A stretch of 41,852 bases of DNA from Bacteroidales bacterium (GCA_016930375.1 JAFGGU010000057.1:1-41852); one strand, 5' to 3'. Shown: positions 17,228-24,937, counted from the stretch's first letter. Notes: generated from the sequence alone by a model not told the origin. Made by a program: numbers and translations.

Positions 17228-17959
17228 ATGAGTTACCGGCACACCCTGGAGGCAGCGCTTGAAAGTCTGCACGAGATCGAAGATCTGATCAAAACCTTCC
17301 CGTCAGACGGGAATATACCCAATATCGAGATTGACCTTACCCTGCAGAAGATCAGGAATATATATGAGCTGTTGCTGATGATGAAGAAGGAGGAGAGGAC
17401 AGGAGCAGTAGCAGCGGCAGCGGCAGAGGGGAGAGTAGCAGCAGCGGCAGTTGCAGCAGATGGAGAAGTAGCAGCAGCAGCGGCAGATGGAAAAGTGGCA
17501 GCAGCAGTGGCAGTAGCAGTTGAGGAATCTGTCAATAAAACTGCTACCCCTTCTTCAACTTCCACCACCCACGCTCCTGCTACTGCTGCTGCTACTGCCG
17601 CTGCTCCTGCTGCTCCTCCTCCCCAGACTCTCGGCGACCAGTTCAAAGGCAGAACCACCCTGCATGAAAGTCTTCACCAGGCAATGGGCCATGAAGGAGA
17701 AACACTGGCACATGCCAAACCGGTGACCAACCTCATGGCTGCTATTGGTATCAATGACCGATTTACTTTCATCCGGGAACTGTTTAACAGCGATACGAAT
17801 GCTTTTGAAACCACTATGGGTATATTGAATGATGCATCCAGTTTCAATGACGCCTATAACCATATGATCCAGCATTTCGAATGGGACATGGACAGCGAGT
17901 CGGTTCAGCTGTTGCTCGACATCATACGCCGTAAGTTTATCAAAAGCCGGCATGAGTAA
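17228..17959 (+). CDS. Protein of unknown function with a variable Ala-rich linker, overlapping rsmI
   Basis: Protein of 243 residues in three parts. The N-terminal 55 residues look helical (HTLEAALESLHEIEDLI, QKIRNIYELLLMMKKEE). Residues about 59-132 are a low-complexity linker of Ala, Val, Glu and Gly and then Ala, Pro, Thr. The C-terminus is conserved-looking (TLHESLHQ, MAAIGINDRFTFIRELFN, QHFEWDMDSE, LLLDIIRRKF). The linker is encoded by GCAGCGGCA-type repeats. The last 8 bases overlap rsmI (ATGAGTAA), so the two are translationally coupled. I associate the C-terminal domain with conserved Bacteroidota proteins, but no function is known to me. Confidence 0.8.
   Translation: MSYRHTLEAALESLHEIEDLIKTFPSDGNIPNIEIDLTLQKIRNIYELLLMMKKEERTGAVAAAAAEGRVAAAAVAADGEVAAAAADGKVAAAVAVAVEESVNKTATPSSTSTTHAPATAAATAAAPAAPPPQTLGDQFKGRTTLHESLHQAMGHEGETLAHAKPVTNLMAAIGINDRFTFIRELFNSDTNAFETTMGILNDASSFNDAYNHMIQHFEWDMDSESVQLLLDIIRRKFIKSRHE
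17403..17520 (+). repeat. GCAGCGGCA-type microsatellite inside coding sequence
   Basis: An imperfect array of GCA, GCG and GTA codons encodes the first half of the Ala-rich linker. GCAGCGGCAGCGGCAG at 17411-17426 is identical to 21397-21412 in an intergenic region. Unit lengths are multiples of three, so length changes would keep the reading frame. Confidence 0.75.
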
Positions 17960-18623
17960 GCTTTACATTGTGCCAACACCCATCGGGAATCTCGAAGATA
18001 TTACACTGAGAGCCATACGTATACTGAAGGAAGCAGACCTTGTCCTTGCTGAAGATACCCGCACCACCCGCAAGCTATTCTCGCATTATGGAATAAGCAC
18101 AAGGTTGCAGTCTTATCACATATTCAACGAACATCAGAAAACGGAAGAAATAGTCGACCGCATTGCTGGAGGTGAAACCACAGCCCTGGTGAGCGACGCG
18201 GGAACACCATCCATCTCTGATCCTGGCTTTATGCTGGTTCGTGCGTGTATTGAGCGCAACGTTCCCGTTGAATGTTTGCCGGGTGCCACTGCTCTCATTC
18301 CGGCGCTGGTGAGTTCGGGCTTCCCCAGTGATAAGTTTTGTTTCGAGGGCTTCCTGCCGCACAAAAAGGGACGGAAAACGAGGTTGTCAGAGTTGGCAAA
18401 GGAATCCCGCACCATCATCCTTTACGAATCACCGCACCGGATCCTGAGAACCTTGCAGGAACTGCAACAGGCGATGGGAGATGAAAGACGATGCGCTGTT
18501 TCTCGGGAATTGTCAAAACTTCATGAAGAAACCATCAGGGGAACGTTTACGGAATTGGTGGAGCATTTTGCAAAGCATGCACCGCGGGGGGAGATTGTGG
18601 TAGTGATAGCAGCAAGTAATTAA
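17952..18623 (+). CDS. rsmI: 16S rRNA (cytidine(1402)-2'-O)-methyltransferase RsmI
   Basis: SAM-dependent ribose methyltransferase acting on C1402 in the ribosomal decoding centre. It has 223 residues, shorter than the roughly 285 of E. coli RsmI because the extra C-terminal region is absent; a short form is usual in Bacteroidota as far as I recall. Family motifs: LYIVPTPIGNLEDIT, LVLAEDTRTTRKL, ALVSDAGTPSISDPG (SAM-binding), ECLPGATALIPALVSSGFP and FEGFLPHKKG. The start ATG lies inside the end of the preceding gene. It is followed by repeat hairpins and the convergent DUF1080 gene. Confidence 0.96.
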   Translation: MSKLYIVPTPIGNLEDITLRAIRILKEADLVLAEDTRTTRKLFSHYGISTRLQSYHIFNEHQKTEEIVDRIAGGETTALVSDAGTPSISDPGFMLVRACIERNVPVECLPGATALIPALVSSGFPSDKFCFEGFLPHKKGRKTRLSELAKESRTIILYESPHRILRTLQELQQAMGDERRCAVSRELSKLHEETIRGTFTELVEHFAKHAPRGEIVVVIAASN

Positions 18624-18626
18624 AAT

Positions 18627-18681
18627 CCGCCTTGGCGGCTTTGCGTCTATGCGAGAGATTTTTTCACGCAAAGGCGCAAAG
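18627..18681. repeat. Inverted-repeat element between convergent rsmI and DUF1080 genes
   Basis: CCGCC-TT-GGCGG (18627-18638) is followed by CTTTGCG (18639-18645), which pairs with CGCAAAG at 18667-18673 or at 18675-18681. A T run (18659-18664) lies in the loop. It may serve as a bidirectional terminator. The CGCAAAGGCGCAAAG wording recurs in Bacteroidota intergenic repeats as far as I recall. Confidence 0.6.
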
Positions 18682-18693
18682 AGATATTTTAAA

Positions 18694-19362
18694 TTAAATC
18701 TTTATCAGGTAAATATTCCTGAATTCGATATCCTTTCCCTCGCTCTGCAGGCATATACTCCCCTTTGACAGGGAAGTTCCGGTGGCCTTATTTTGTAAAG
18801 TGCCGTTGATATAAACTTCAATGGTGTTGTCTTTGCAGATCACTTCCATCGTGTTCCAGTCGCCCACCGGTACTTCATTGGAAGTTTCTTTTTTTACCAC
18901 GGCGATCTTTGTTTTGTCGGTTCGCTCATTCATATCCGTACCTGCCATGCAGATGAAATCACCGGCGCTGCCGGCTTTCAGCTGACATTCAAAGCAGGCC
19001 GGCCAGATGGTGTCGGGAACCTGGGCATGAATGAATACGCCGCTGTTGGTGGCTTCTGCAGGCCAACGCCATTCCAGGTGCATTTTATAATTTTCGTACT
19101 GTTCACGAGTTCGCATATAACCAAAAGGATTTCCGGTGATATGAATGGCGGCATCCTTAACTGTGAAAACTGCTGCAGGATCAACGGATGGATCCTTCAA
19201 AAAAAATACCCAGTTGTTGAGGTCCTTTCCGTTAAACAGCCTGATATAAGCATCAGGCGCACATTCTCTCTGTTGATCCGCGGATGAGCTTACAACCTGA
19301 GCTATCAATGAACCGCTTATAGAAGTAATGAACAACAAAGTAATAGCTGCAAGATATTTCAT
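18694..19362 (-). CDS. DUF1080 (3-keto-disaccharide hydrolase-like) secreted protein
   Basis: Secreted beta-jelly-roll protein of 222 residues. The start at 19362 gives a clean signal peptide (MKYLAAITLLFITSISGSLIAQ); 19383 is an alternative seven residues longer. DUF1080 motifs are evident: YIRLFNGKDLNNWVF, GYMRTREQYENYKMHLEWRW, NSGVFIHAQVPD, CFECQLKAGSAGDF, GDWNTMEVICKDNTIEVYING and SEGKDIEFRNIYL. The family includes 3-ketoglycoside hydrolases acting on oxidised sugars and carbohydrate-binding members. It lies just downstream of the porin-like gene on the same strand, fitting a sugar-uptake and processing pair. Confidence 0.88.
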   Translation of the reverse strand: MKYLAAITLLFITSISGSLIAQVVSSSADQQRECAPDAYIRLFNGKDLNNWVFFLKDPSVDPAAVFTVKDAAIHITGNPFGYMRTREQYENYKMHLEWRWPAEATNSGVFIHAQVPDTIWPACFECQLKAGSAGDFICMAGTDMNERTDKTKIAVVKKETSNEVPVGDWNTMEVICKDNTIEVYINGTLQNKATGTSLSKGSICLQSEGKDIEFRNIYLIKI

Positions 19363-19399
19363 AGGTATTGAATTAAACTTCATCAAAGGTATGCTTTTA

Positions 19400-20791
19400 T
19401 CAGAATTTATAGGATGCTCGTAAGGAAAAAGCACCCATATCCTTTCCAGAACCGGTGTTATTAATATAATCCCTGGCGCACAAAATGCCGCTATAAATCC
19501 ACACCGTGATGTGCTTATTGGGAATATACATCATTTCAGCCACAATGCCACGGCTTATATCCTTTCCCAGTTTTTTGCCGGATTCATCTGTATCGCGGGT
19601 CATCTTCCGGATATCATTCGTGTAAATGCCATCGTTTACTGAATACCTCCAAAAGGACAGATAGCGAAAAGTAAAGGTAAGTTTATGGGAGAGAACCAAC
19701 TCTGCTTCAGGAGAAAACAGTATAATGTTGGCGGAGCCGACGGTTATAATATCATGTATGGGGGATTTCGTCGAAACCGGCCTGAAAGTATTCATAAGGC
19801 CATCAGCTTGTTCCCTGTCGCCGCTGTATACCGCTTCTCTGACCGATAATTTAGGTTTACCGGCAAGTCCCTGCCACCGGTAACCGAATAGTGCAGTCAG
19901 ATGCCATGCCCGGATATCCTGGTGACCAAATTGCCCTACCTGGTATGTAAACTCTGCATCACCGGTAAATGAACCTGAACTTTTGCTGAACCTGATTCCC
20001 AGGGAATGCCTGTTTTCGTTGGCGGTGTCATTGGCATAGGTTGAATTCCTAAATTGCGCGTTAAAATAATACAGATCCAGCGAACATTTTTCAAGCAAGG
20101 GAACCGACCAGTAGCTTGCCAGCACATATTCTTTCGTACGCGGGGCATTGTCAAGAACTCCAAAAGCATAGGAAACCGGTTGAACCATGAACAGATCACC
20201 GGTAATATTTTTCAGACCAATAGTCATGCGGGCTCCATCAAAAGTCTGACGCACGGTTGGCCCGTCTCTCAAACCCAGGATACGGTCCTGGCCAAAAAGG
20301 AATTCCTGGCGACCCAACCTTAGCTGCAAGGGAAAGGGGATATTGAATCGCAGGTCTGCAAAAGCCAGCATGATGCTGAGATCATCCCGGTCAACCTGGG
20401 GTGAAATGGTATTTTTACCGGTTGCGTGGCAGCTGTTCAACTGGACGAACAGGCGAAGAAACCTTTTCATTTGCAGATCACCATGCAGCATATAACGTTG
20501 CTGCAAATAGAAGTCCCGGTCATTGGTTCCGGTTCTGACATCGCCAAAGTTCACATGGTTGTAGTAGCGTATCTGCTCCCGGATCTCTCCTCCGAATGAT
20601 AAAAGCACACCTGGCTCATTTTTAACCAGCGAAAGTTCTTTGATTGCCCGGTGAAATTTCCAGTCGGTGCTGTCGGCGGCAAGGGCATGATTATCGTCGA
20701 GTGGTCGCATTAAGCCAATTGGCGCATGCTGTGCGTACACTTCTATTATTCGGAAACAAAGTAAAAGGATAAGAATTCCTGTGTTTCTCAT
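19400..20791 (-). CDS. Alginate-export-like outer-membrane barrel
   Basis: Outer-membrane protein of 463 residues with a signal peptide (MRNTGILILLLCFRIIEVYAQ). GVLLSFGGEIREQIRYYNHVNFG, FYLQQRYMLHGDLQM, LRLGRQEFLFGQDRILGLRDG, VRQTFDGARM and FGYRWQGLAGKPKLS are characteristic of the alginate-export barrel family. The C-terminus ends FSLRASYKF, with a terminal Phe typical of outer-membrane barrels. The true substrate is unknown; many members are general or anion-selective porins. It appears to be the first gene of a two-gene unit with the DUF1080 gene. Confidence 0.85.
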   Translation of the reverse strand: MRNTGILILLLCFRIIEVYAQHAPIGLMRPLDDNHALAADSTDWKFHRAIKELSLVKNEPGVLLSFGGEIREQIRYYNHVNFGDVRTGTNDRDFYLQQRYMLHGDLQMKRFLRLFVQLNSCHATGKNTISPQVDRDDLSIMLAFADLRFNIPFPLQLRLGRQEFLFGQDRILGLRDGPTVRQTFDGARMTIGLKNITGDLFMVQPVSYAFGVLDNAPRTKEYVLASYWSVPLLEKCSLDLYYFNAQFRNSTYANDTANENRHSLGIRFSKSSGSFTGDAEFTYQVGQFGHQDIRAWHLTALFGYRWQGLAGKPKLSVREAVYSGDREQADGLMNTFRPVSTKSPIHDIITVGSANIILFSPEAELVLSHKLTFTFRYLSFWRYSVNDGIYTNDIRKMTRDTDESGKKLGKDISRGIVAEMMYIPNKHITVWIYSGILCARDYINNTGSGKDMGAFSLRASYKF

Positions 20792-20875
20792 AAAACTTAT
20801 AGGGTGCCGAATACAAGATCAATAATAGTGATTAATTTTAACGTGCAGGTATACGGAAAAGAAAAATTACTGCTT

Positions 20876-21364
20876 ATGCTTCACATCCGCCCCCATCACC
20901 TCATCGACATTATCCGGAACATTGGGCAGGGAAGACCTGTGGTTCCGCATCCATACGGACATGCACAACATACCATCACCCAGACCATTCTCGCGGGCAC
21001 AGTGCGTGAGATCAGCTTCGTAATCGGTGCAGATGATCTGTGTAAACCCTGCATTCACCTCACTGCAGAAGGAATATGCAAAGACATCCTTCCTCAGTTG
21101 GAATACAGGGTATTAAAACAGGAGTATAATGATGACCTTGATCGAAGGGTGATGGAATACCTGGGACTAAAGGAAAATGCAACCGTTTCCCTGGCTGCTT
21201 TTCTCGATATGATTGAAAAGAACATGGCAGGACTGGTAACTGTCTGCACGCATCCAAAAGAAGACGAAAGCAGCAGGAGATTTGGGTTGGAGAAGGGGAT
21301 AGCATTCGTGAGAGGGGGGTGGGGAGAATGGGAGATTGGGAGAGTGGGAGAAGGGGAGAGATGA
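20876..21364 (+). CDS. DUF1284-like Cys-containing protein with repeat-derived C-terminal tail
   Basis: Protein of 162 residues. The ATG at 20876 starts the recognisable domain (MLHIRPHHLIDII); a GTG at 20804 would add 24 unrelated residues. The order of motifs RPHHL, GADDLCKPCIHLTAEGICKD, KQEYNDDLDRRVMEYLGL and VCTHPKED suggests a metal- or Fe-S-binding DUF1284-like protein (two CxxC-like sites and several His). The family's function is unknown. Residues after about 146 (GGWGEWEIGRVGEGER) are encoded by a G-run tract and look like a repeat-derived extension, not part of the fold. Confidence 0.75.
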   Translation: MLHIRPHHLIDIIRNIGQGRPVVPHPYGHAQHTITQTILAGTVREISFVIGADDLCKPCIHLTAEGICKDILPQLEYRVLKQEYNDDLDRRVMEYLGLKENATVSLAAFLDMIEKNMAGLVTVCTHPKEDESSRRFGLEKGIAFVRGGWGEWEIGRVGEGER

Positions 21365-21379
21365 CAAGGGGACAAGGGG
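21314..21379 (+). repeat. G-run tract with G-quadruplex potential
   Basis: Runs of three to six G at 21314-21319, 21321-21324, 21330-21332, 21338-21340, 21346-21348, 21353-21356, 21368-21371 and 21376-21379, separated mostly by 1-5 bases. This fits the G3+N1-7 rule several times over. The first part encodes the C-terminus of the preceding gene and the stop codon lies within it. Confidence 0.75.
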
Positions 21380-21396
21380 ACAAATAGGAAGAAGCC

Positions 21397-21432
21397 GCAG
21401 CGGCAGCGGCAGCAGCAGTGGCAGTGGCAGTG
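21397..21432. repeat. Intergenic GCAGCGG microsatellite
   Basis: GCAGCGGCAGCGGCAG (21397-21412), then AGCAGTGGCAGTGGCAGTG. The first 16 bases are identical to a stretch inside the Ala-rich coding region at 17411-17426. There is no coding frame of note here. Confidence 0.8.
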
Positions 21433-21447
21433 CGATGGATAAGAATG

Positions 21448-21492
21448 AAATCTGCGGGATTTATTTCTGCGTAATTCGCGAAATCTGCGAGA
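21448..21492. repeat. CTGCG-type short repeat element
   Basis: AAATCTGCG occurs at 21448-21456 and again at 21481-21489, each followed by GGA or AGA, with a third CTGCG between them. The phrasing is repetitive and non-coding and resembles interspersed intergenic elements of Bacteroidota genomes. Confidence 0.45.
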
Positions 21493-21619
21493 AACATAAA
21501 ACTTTTTCATGTTTTATTATTGATTTTTTTCTGCAATAATTTGTTTTGGTATACAAAACGATTATATTATCAACCTGACTTTTGATTATATTTTAATCAT
21601 TTAAAACCAAAACCTTATC

Positions 21620-21958
21620 ATGGAAAAATTAATAGCCTGTTGTGGCTTGAATTGCGAAACCTGCGATGCGAGGATTGCAACAGTAAAAAACAGCGATGAG
21701 CTGAGAAAGGCAACTGCCGAAGCCTGGCAGAAAATGTTCAATGCTCCTGAAATTCCTTACCAGTCGATCAATTGCACCGGTTGCCGGGTGGAAGGTGTTA
21801 AGTTTGCGCATTGCGATACCTGTGAAATCAGGGTATGCGTCAACAAGAAAGGATACGAGACTTGCGGTGATTGTCCCGATATGGAAACCTGCCAGATCGT
21901 TGCCTTTGTTCACAAGAACGCACCGGATGCGGTGGCCAATCTGAAACGAATGAATTGA
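21620..21958 (+). CDS. DUF3795 cysteine-rich protein
   Basis: Small cytoplasmic protein of 112 residues with about 13 cysteines. The opening LIACCGLNCETCDA is the DUF3795 hallmark, followed by CTGC, HCDTCEIRVC, CGDCPDMETC and a helical C-terminus. The Cys pattern suggests binding of zinc or an Fe-S cluster, but the role of the family is unknown. It lies 25 bases upstream of another Cys-containing gene and probably forms an operon with it. Confidence 0.9.
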   Translation: MEKLIACCGLNCETCDARIATVKNSDELRKATAEAWQKMFNAPEIPYQSINCTGCRVEGVKFAHCDTCEIRVCVNKKGYETCGDCPDMETCQIVAFVHKNAPDAVANLKRMN

Positions 21959-21983
21959 GCTATTATAAAAAGCGGAGGTAATT

Positions 21984-22469
21984 ATGACAACTCAATCCGA
22001 ACCCACTTCAATCTGTTGCCCTGAGTTTGATCCGGTTCCATGGAATGACAAGATCCTGGAATGGGAGAAGAAACATTTCATTAAAGACAAGGTATTTACA
22101 CTGTTTTTCATGCCAGTTAACTTCGGTAAAGTAATGAGAAGGATTGATGGAAAAATCAGAAAAGCCGGAGCTGAGATACCGGACTGGCTTTGCTTGTCGG
22201 ATCACACGTCCAAATGGAACATGGATATCTATTGCGCTGTTGACAGGGAAATTGCCGGGGCAGAAAATGTGACCCTGAGCGGAAAATTTTACAGCAGGGT
22301 ATATGAAGGGCCCTTCAAGGATACGGGAAATTGGTGTAAAGATTTTGAAGGAGCTGCCAAATCAAAAGGATTTAACATCAAAAAGTGGTTCATGTGGTAT
22401 ACCACCTGTCCGAAATGCGCCAAAAAGTACGGGAAAAACTATGTTGCCATTCTATCACAGGTAGACTGA
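21984..22469 (+). CDS. Conserved protein with CCPEF and CPKCAKKYG motifs, possibly GyrI-like fold
   Basis: Protein of 161 residues, function not recognised. Near the N-terminus is ICCPEFDPVPWNDKILEWE and near the C-terminus TTCPKCAKKYGKNYVAILSQV, so four cysteines might form one metal site. SGKFYSRVYEGPFKDTGNWC resembles the ligand-binding segment of GyrI-like domains (weak). A strong Shine-Dalgarno GGAGG sits at 21974-21978, 5 bases before the ATG, unusual in Bacteroidota, where such signals are generally weak. Similar proteins occur in Clostridia and methanogens as far as I recall, so lateral transfer is possible. It follows the DUF3795 gene. Confidence 0.75.
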   Translation: MTTQSEPTSICCPEFDPVPWNDKILEWEKKHFIKDKVFTLFFMPVNFGKVMRRIDGKIRKAGAEIPDWLCLSDHTSKWNMDIYCAVDREIAGAENVTLSGKFYSRVYEGPFKDTGNWCKDFEGAAKSKGFNIKKWFMWYTTCPKCAKKYGKNYVAILSQVD

Positions 22470-22497
22470 TGATCATTCCCGGAGGCAGGCAATCAAG

Positions 22498-23256
22498 TTA
22501 ATGGCGGACAAGCTCTTTTTCAATGGAAGCCTGCAACAGGGCGACCAATTCATCAATGGGAAAATGATCCGGCTCCACCGGGTCAAGCACGGTGTAAGTT
22601 ATTTTTTGTCCGAATTGCAGCGGATAAAGTCCTTTTTGCACTAACTGAGAGTGACCGTCAATTACAAAAGGTACAACGATTGCCGAGGGGGCTGCACGAA
22701 GCAGGGTGTGAATGCCCCCGGTCATGAATTTTTTTACCTGCCCTGTTTTGCTCCGTGTACCCTCCGGAAAAATGCAGGCAGCATAATTGTTAGCTTCTAT
22801 CAACTGACCCAGCTTGAATATTTCCTTTACTGCCTGCGCACCTTTGTTCCGGTCGATCAAGGCAGATTTTCCATGCCGGAGGTTATAGGATATGCTGGGT
22901 AAATGGCGGGAAAGTTCTTTTTTTGAGATGAATTTGGGGTAGTACTTTCTGAATCCATGAACAATTGCCGGAATATCATACAAACTCTGATGGTTGGAAA
23001 CAATAATGAGGGGTCTGTTTTCAGGTATTTTTTCAAATCCCGCGAACTTGATCCGGCAGCCCATTATGCACAATCCTTTTACCAGTAAACCGTTCAAAAA
23101 ATCAACAACCTTTTTTCGCGACAGGTCACCCAACAGATGAAAAGCAGCCACCTGAACCGGGTGAAATATCAACAGCATCAGACCGAAGTAAAAATGATAA
23201 ACCGGCGTGAGTAAATAACCAAGCATCATTTTCAAAGGCATCATTACTTTTTTCAC
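22498..23256 (-). CDS. plsC: 1-acyl-sn-glycerol-3-phosphate acyltransferase (PlsC family)
   Basis: Membrane-associated acyltransferase of 252 residues that would convert lysophosphatidate to phosphatidate in phospholipid synthesis. The N-terminus has one or two hydrophobic segments (about 10-45). The catalytic HX4D motif is NHQSLYD with H89 and D94. FPEGTRSKTG (E165) is the glycerol-phosphate-binding motif, and IVVPFVIDG is the fourth conserved block. Length and motif order are normal. It is convergent with the preceding gene with only 28 bases between. The gene symbol is assigned by family; some paralogues act on other lipids. Confidence 0.92.
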   Translation of the reverse strand: MKKVMMPLKMMLGYLLTPVYHFYFGLMLLIFHPVQVAAFHLLGDLSRKKVVDFLNGLLVKGLCIMGCRIKFAGFEKIPENRPLIIVSNHQSLYDIPAIVHGFRKYYPKFISKKELSRHLPSISYNLRHGKSALIDRNKGAQAVKEIFKLGQLIEANNYAACIFPEGTRSKTGQVKKFMTGGIHTLLRAAPSAIVVPFVIDGHSQLVQKGLYPLQFGQKITYTVLDPVEPDHFPIDELVALLQASIEKELVRH

Positions 23257-23664
23257 GATTATTTTAGAATGGATGATTTATCAGTATCAGCATTATCTAA
23301 TTACTATCTAAAATAAGTATTTTTAATATTGCTTTAATTGATTTTAAAAGAATTCCGCTAATTTAACCTTTGTTCGGGGAACAGGAGACCTTCCTTCTTT
23401 TTTCACCCACGCGTTGGAATGTGTTGATGTAAATGACCTGGCAATCGATCATTTCGAGGGAGAGGCTAATCCTGCTGCCCCTGATCAGCAAGGGATGAAA
23501 CTGGAGCGAACTTTTTTTAATTCCTTTCAGAAATACCACTGAATATTTTATTTGTTATATTTGTTAAACAAGCGTATGTCATTTCAGGACAGGCAGGTTC
23601 ATGTTTACCAATCACGAAATGATCATATAAATTCTATGTAAATATTTAACAAGGAGGAAACGAA
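23257..23664. other. Intergenic region with a possible gene relic
   Basis: This 408-base gap lies between divergent genes. On the + strand, 23348-23542 is an open frame of 64 codons ending in TGA, with no ATG except one late Met (in QQGMKLERTFF). Its reading is protein-like (FFTHALECVDVNDLAIDHFE), so it could be a decayed fragment; I recognise no family. TATATTTG at 23556-23563 is a possible -7 element for the 23665 gene. Confidence 0.35.
23651..23657 (+). promoter_or_regulatory. Canonical Shine-Dalgarno for the 23665 gene
   Basis: AAGGAGG ends 7 bases before the ATG at 23665, a textbook ribosome-binding site. Such a strong site is unusual in this window and fixes the start codon. Confidence 0.75.
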
Positions 23665-24399
23665 ATGGCAAAAAAAATTACCAGGGTTGGTGGTGGAGAA
23701 ACAACATCCGCATCAACTGTAAAGGATGCAACACCCTTTATGGTGACTGAAGAAAGCAAAGGAAAAGCCAGAAACTTGCGCATCATTGCGGTTATTTCCT
23801 GGATTGTGGCAATTGGCGCTGAAGTATTGGCAATTCTGGTCCTCAGAAAGGTACCCGTCAATACAACCTGGCTCATTCTTCTGATTATTGCGGCTTTAAT
23901 TTTTGCCGTGATTGGCTCATTGCTTTGGAAAAAATCCAACCGGCTTGATCCTGCCTCAGAAAAGGACAAAGTAAAATTTTTCATTCAGAACCAGTTGGGC
24001 CTGATCATAAGCATAATTGCCTTTTTGCCCCTTGTTATCCTCATTTTCACGAACAAAGATCTGAGTGGCAAGCAGAAAGGTCTTGTTGGCACAATAGCTG
24101 TTATAGCTTTGGCAATAGCAGGATTAACGGGTATTGATTTCAATCCCCCGTCCCAGGAACAGTACCTTGAGCAGACACAACAAGTAGAATCTCTCAACAA
24201 TGGTTTAAACCTCGTTTACTGGACAAAATCGGGACGCAGCTATCACCTGTATCAGGATTGTTCTTATATCAATACTGACAGGACCGATGAAATATTTGAA
24301 GGCACAGTTGCCCAGGCAAGAGAATTAAAGAATATAACGGACCTTTGTGATCGCTGCGAAAACAGGGCGAAAAAGGAGCAGGGCCTCGTGGAAGAGTGA
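23665..24399 (+). CDS. Four-helix membrane protein with a possible zinc-binding C-terminal tail
   Basis: Protein of 244 residues. A polar N-terminus (1-36) is followed by four membrane helices at about 38-60, 67-88, 108-130 and 139-157. The C-terminal soluble part carries YWTKSGRSYHLYQDCSYI and later ITDLCDRCENRA: H194, C199, C228 and C231 follow the H-x4-C...C-x2-C pattern of the small Ada-like metal-binding motif seen at the ends of various bacterial proteins. Overall function is unknown. It overlaps the DUF3267 gene by 53 bases, suggesting one transcript for two membrane proteins with metal-site motifs. Confidence 0.75.
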   Translation: MAKKITRVGGGETTSASTVKDATPFMVTEESKGKARNLRIIAVISWIVAIGAEVLAILVLRKVPVNTTWLILLIIAALIFAVIGSLLWKKSNRLDPASEKDKVKFFIQNQLGLIISIIAFLPLVILIFTNKDLSGKQKGLVGTIAVIALAIAGLTGIDFNPPSQEQYLEQTQQVESLNNGLNLVYWTKSGRSYHLYQDCSYINTDRTDEIFEGTVAQARELKNITDLCDRCENRAKKEQGLVEE

Positions 24400-24934
24400 A
24401 CTTCCTCCTTCAGGCAGCGAAATAACCTTTGACGGGCAAAAACTGTCGGTTATCCTTATCGCCATCATCATCCCGTTTTTTATCGGCGGAGAAAAACTGT
24501 TCGATTTTTTATGGGAAGGTAAGGCCCGGTTTTTGCAGATGAGTGTCCCCACCTGGACAAAATACGCTGCTGTTTTGTGCGGCGTTGTTTTGCATGAGTT
24601 GATCCATGGGTTGGTTTTTGCCTGTTATACGCCCAACGGTTTCAGGGCTGTAAAGTTTGGCGCCAGTCTGAGAACAGGAGCCGTTTACTGCCATTGCAAA
24701 GACCCTGTCAGGGTTAAACATTACCGGAGAGCAGGCATTGCCCCGCTGATCATCCTGGGATTCATACCCTGGACTTTCGCCCTAGCCACCGGTGTCCACT
24801 GGATCAACACCTTTGGTCTGCTTTTAACAATTGGTGGTTTTGGTGATCTGCTGATCTGGTTCAAATTGCTGAAATTCGACAGGAATATGCTGATACGGGA
24901 TCACCCGGATAAGCTTGGGTTTATCATAGAATAG
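24347..24934 (+). CDS. DUF3267 putative membrane zincin
   Basis: Membrane protein of 195 residues with three or four hydrophobic segments. HELIHG at 83-88 supplies the HExxH zinc-metallopeptidase motif within a membrane helix; IAPLIILGFIPW and IGGFGDLLIW follow, and the end DHPDKLGFII is typical of DUF3267. Peptidase activity has not been assumed for the family as a whole. The start at 24347 lies 53 bases inside the upstream gene in another frame; a later non-ATG start cannot be excluded because the first 20 residues are poorly conserved in type. Confidence 0.8.
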   Translation: MIAAKTGRKRSRASWKSELPPSGSEITFDGQKLSVILIAIIIPFFIGGEKLFDFLWEGKARFLQMSVPTWTKYAAVLCGVVLHELIHGLVFACYTPNGFRAVKFGASLRTGAVYCHCKDPVRVKHYRRAGIAPLIILGFIPWTFALATGVHWINTFGLLLTIGGFGDLLIWFKLLKFDRNMLIRDHPDKLGFIIE

Positions 24935-24937
24935 TTA

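Noticed and set aside
17233..17658. Antisense open frame opposite the Ala-rich gene
   Set aside because: Long only because GCN repeats lack stops on either strand; no features of a protein.
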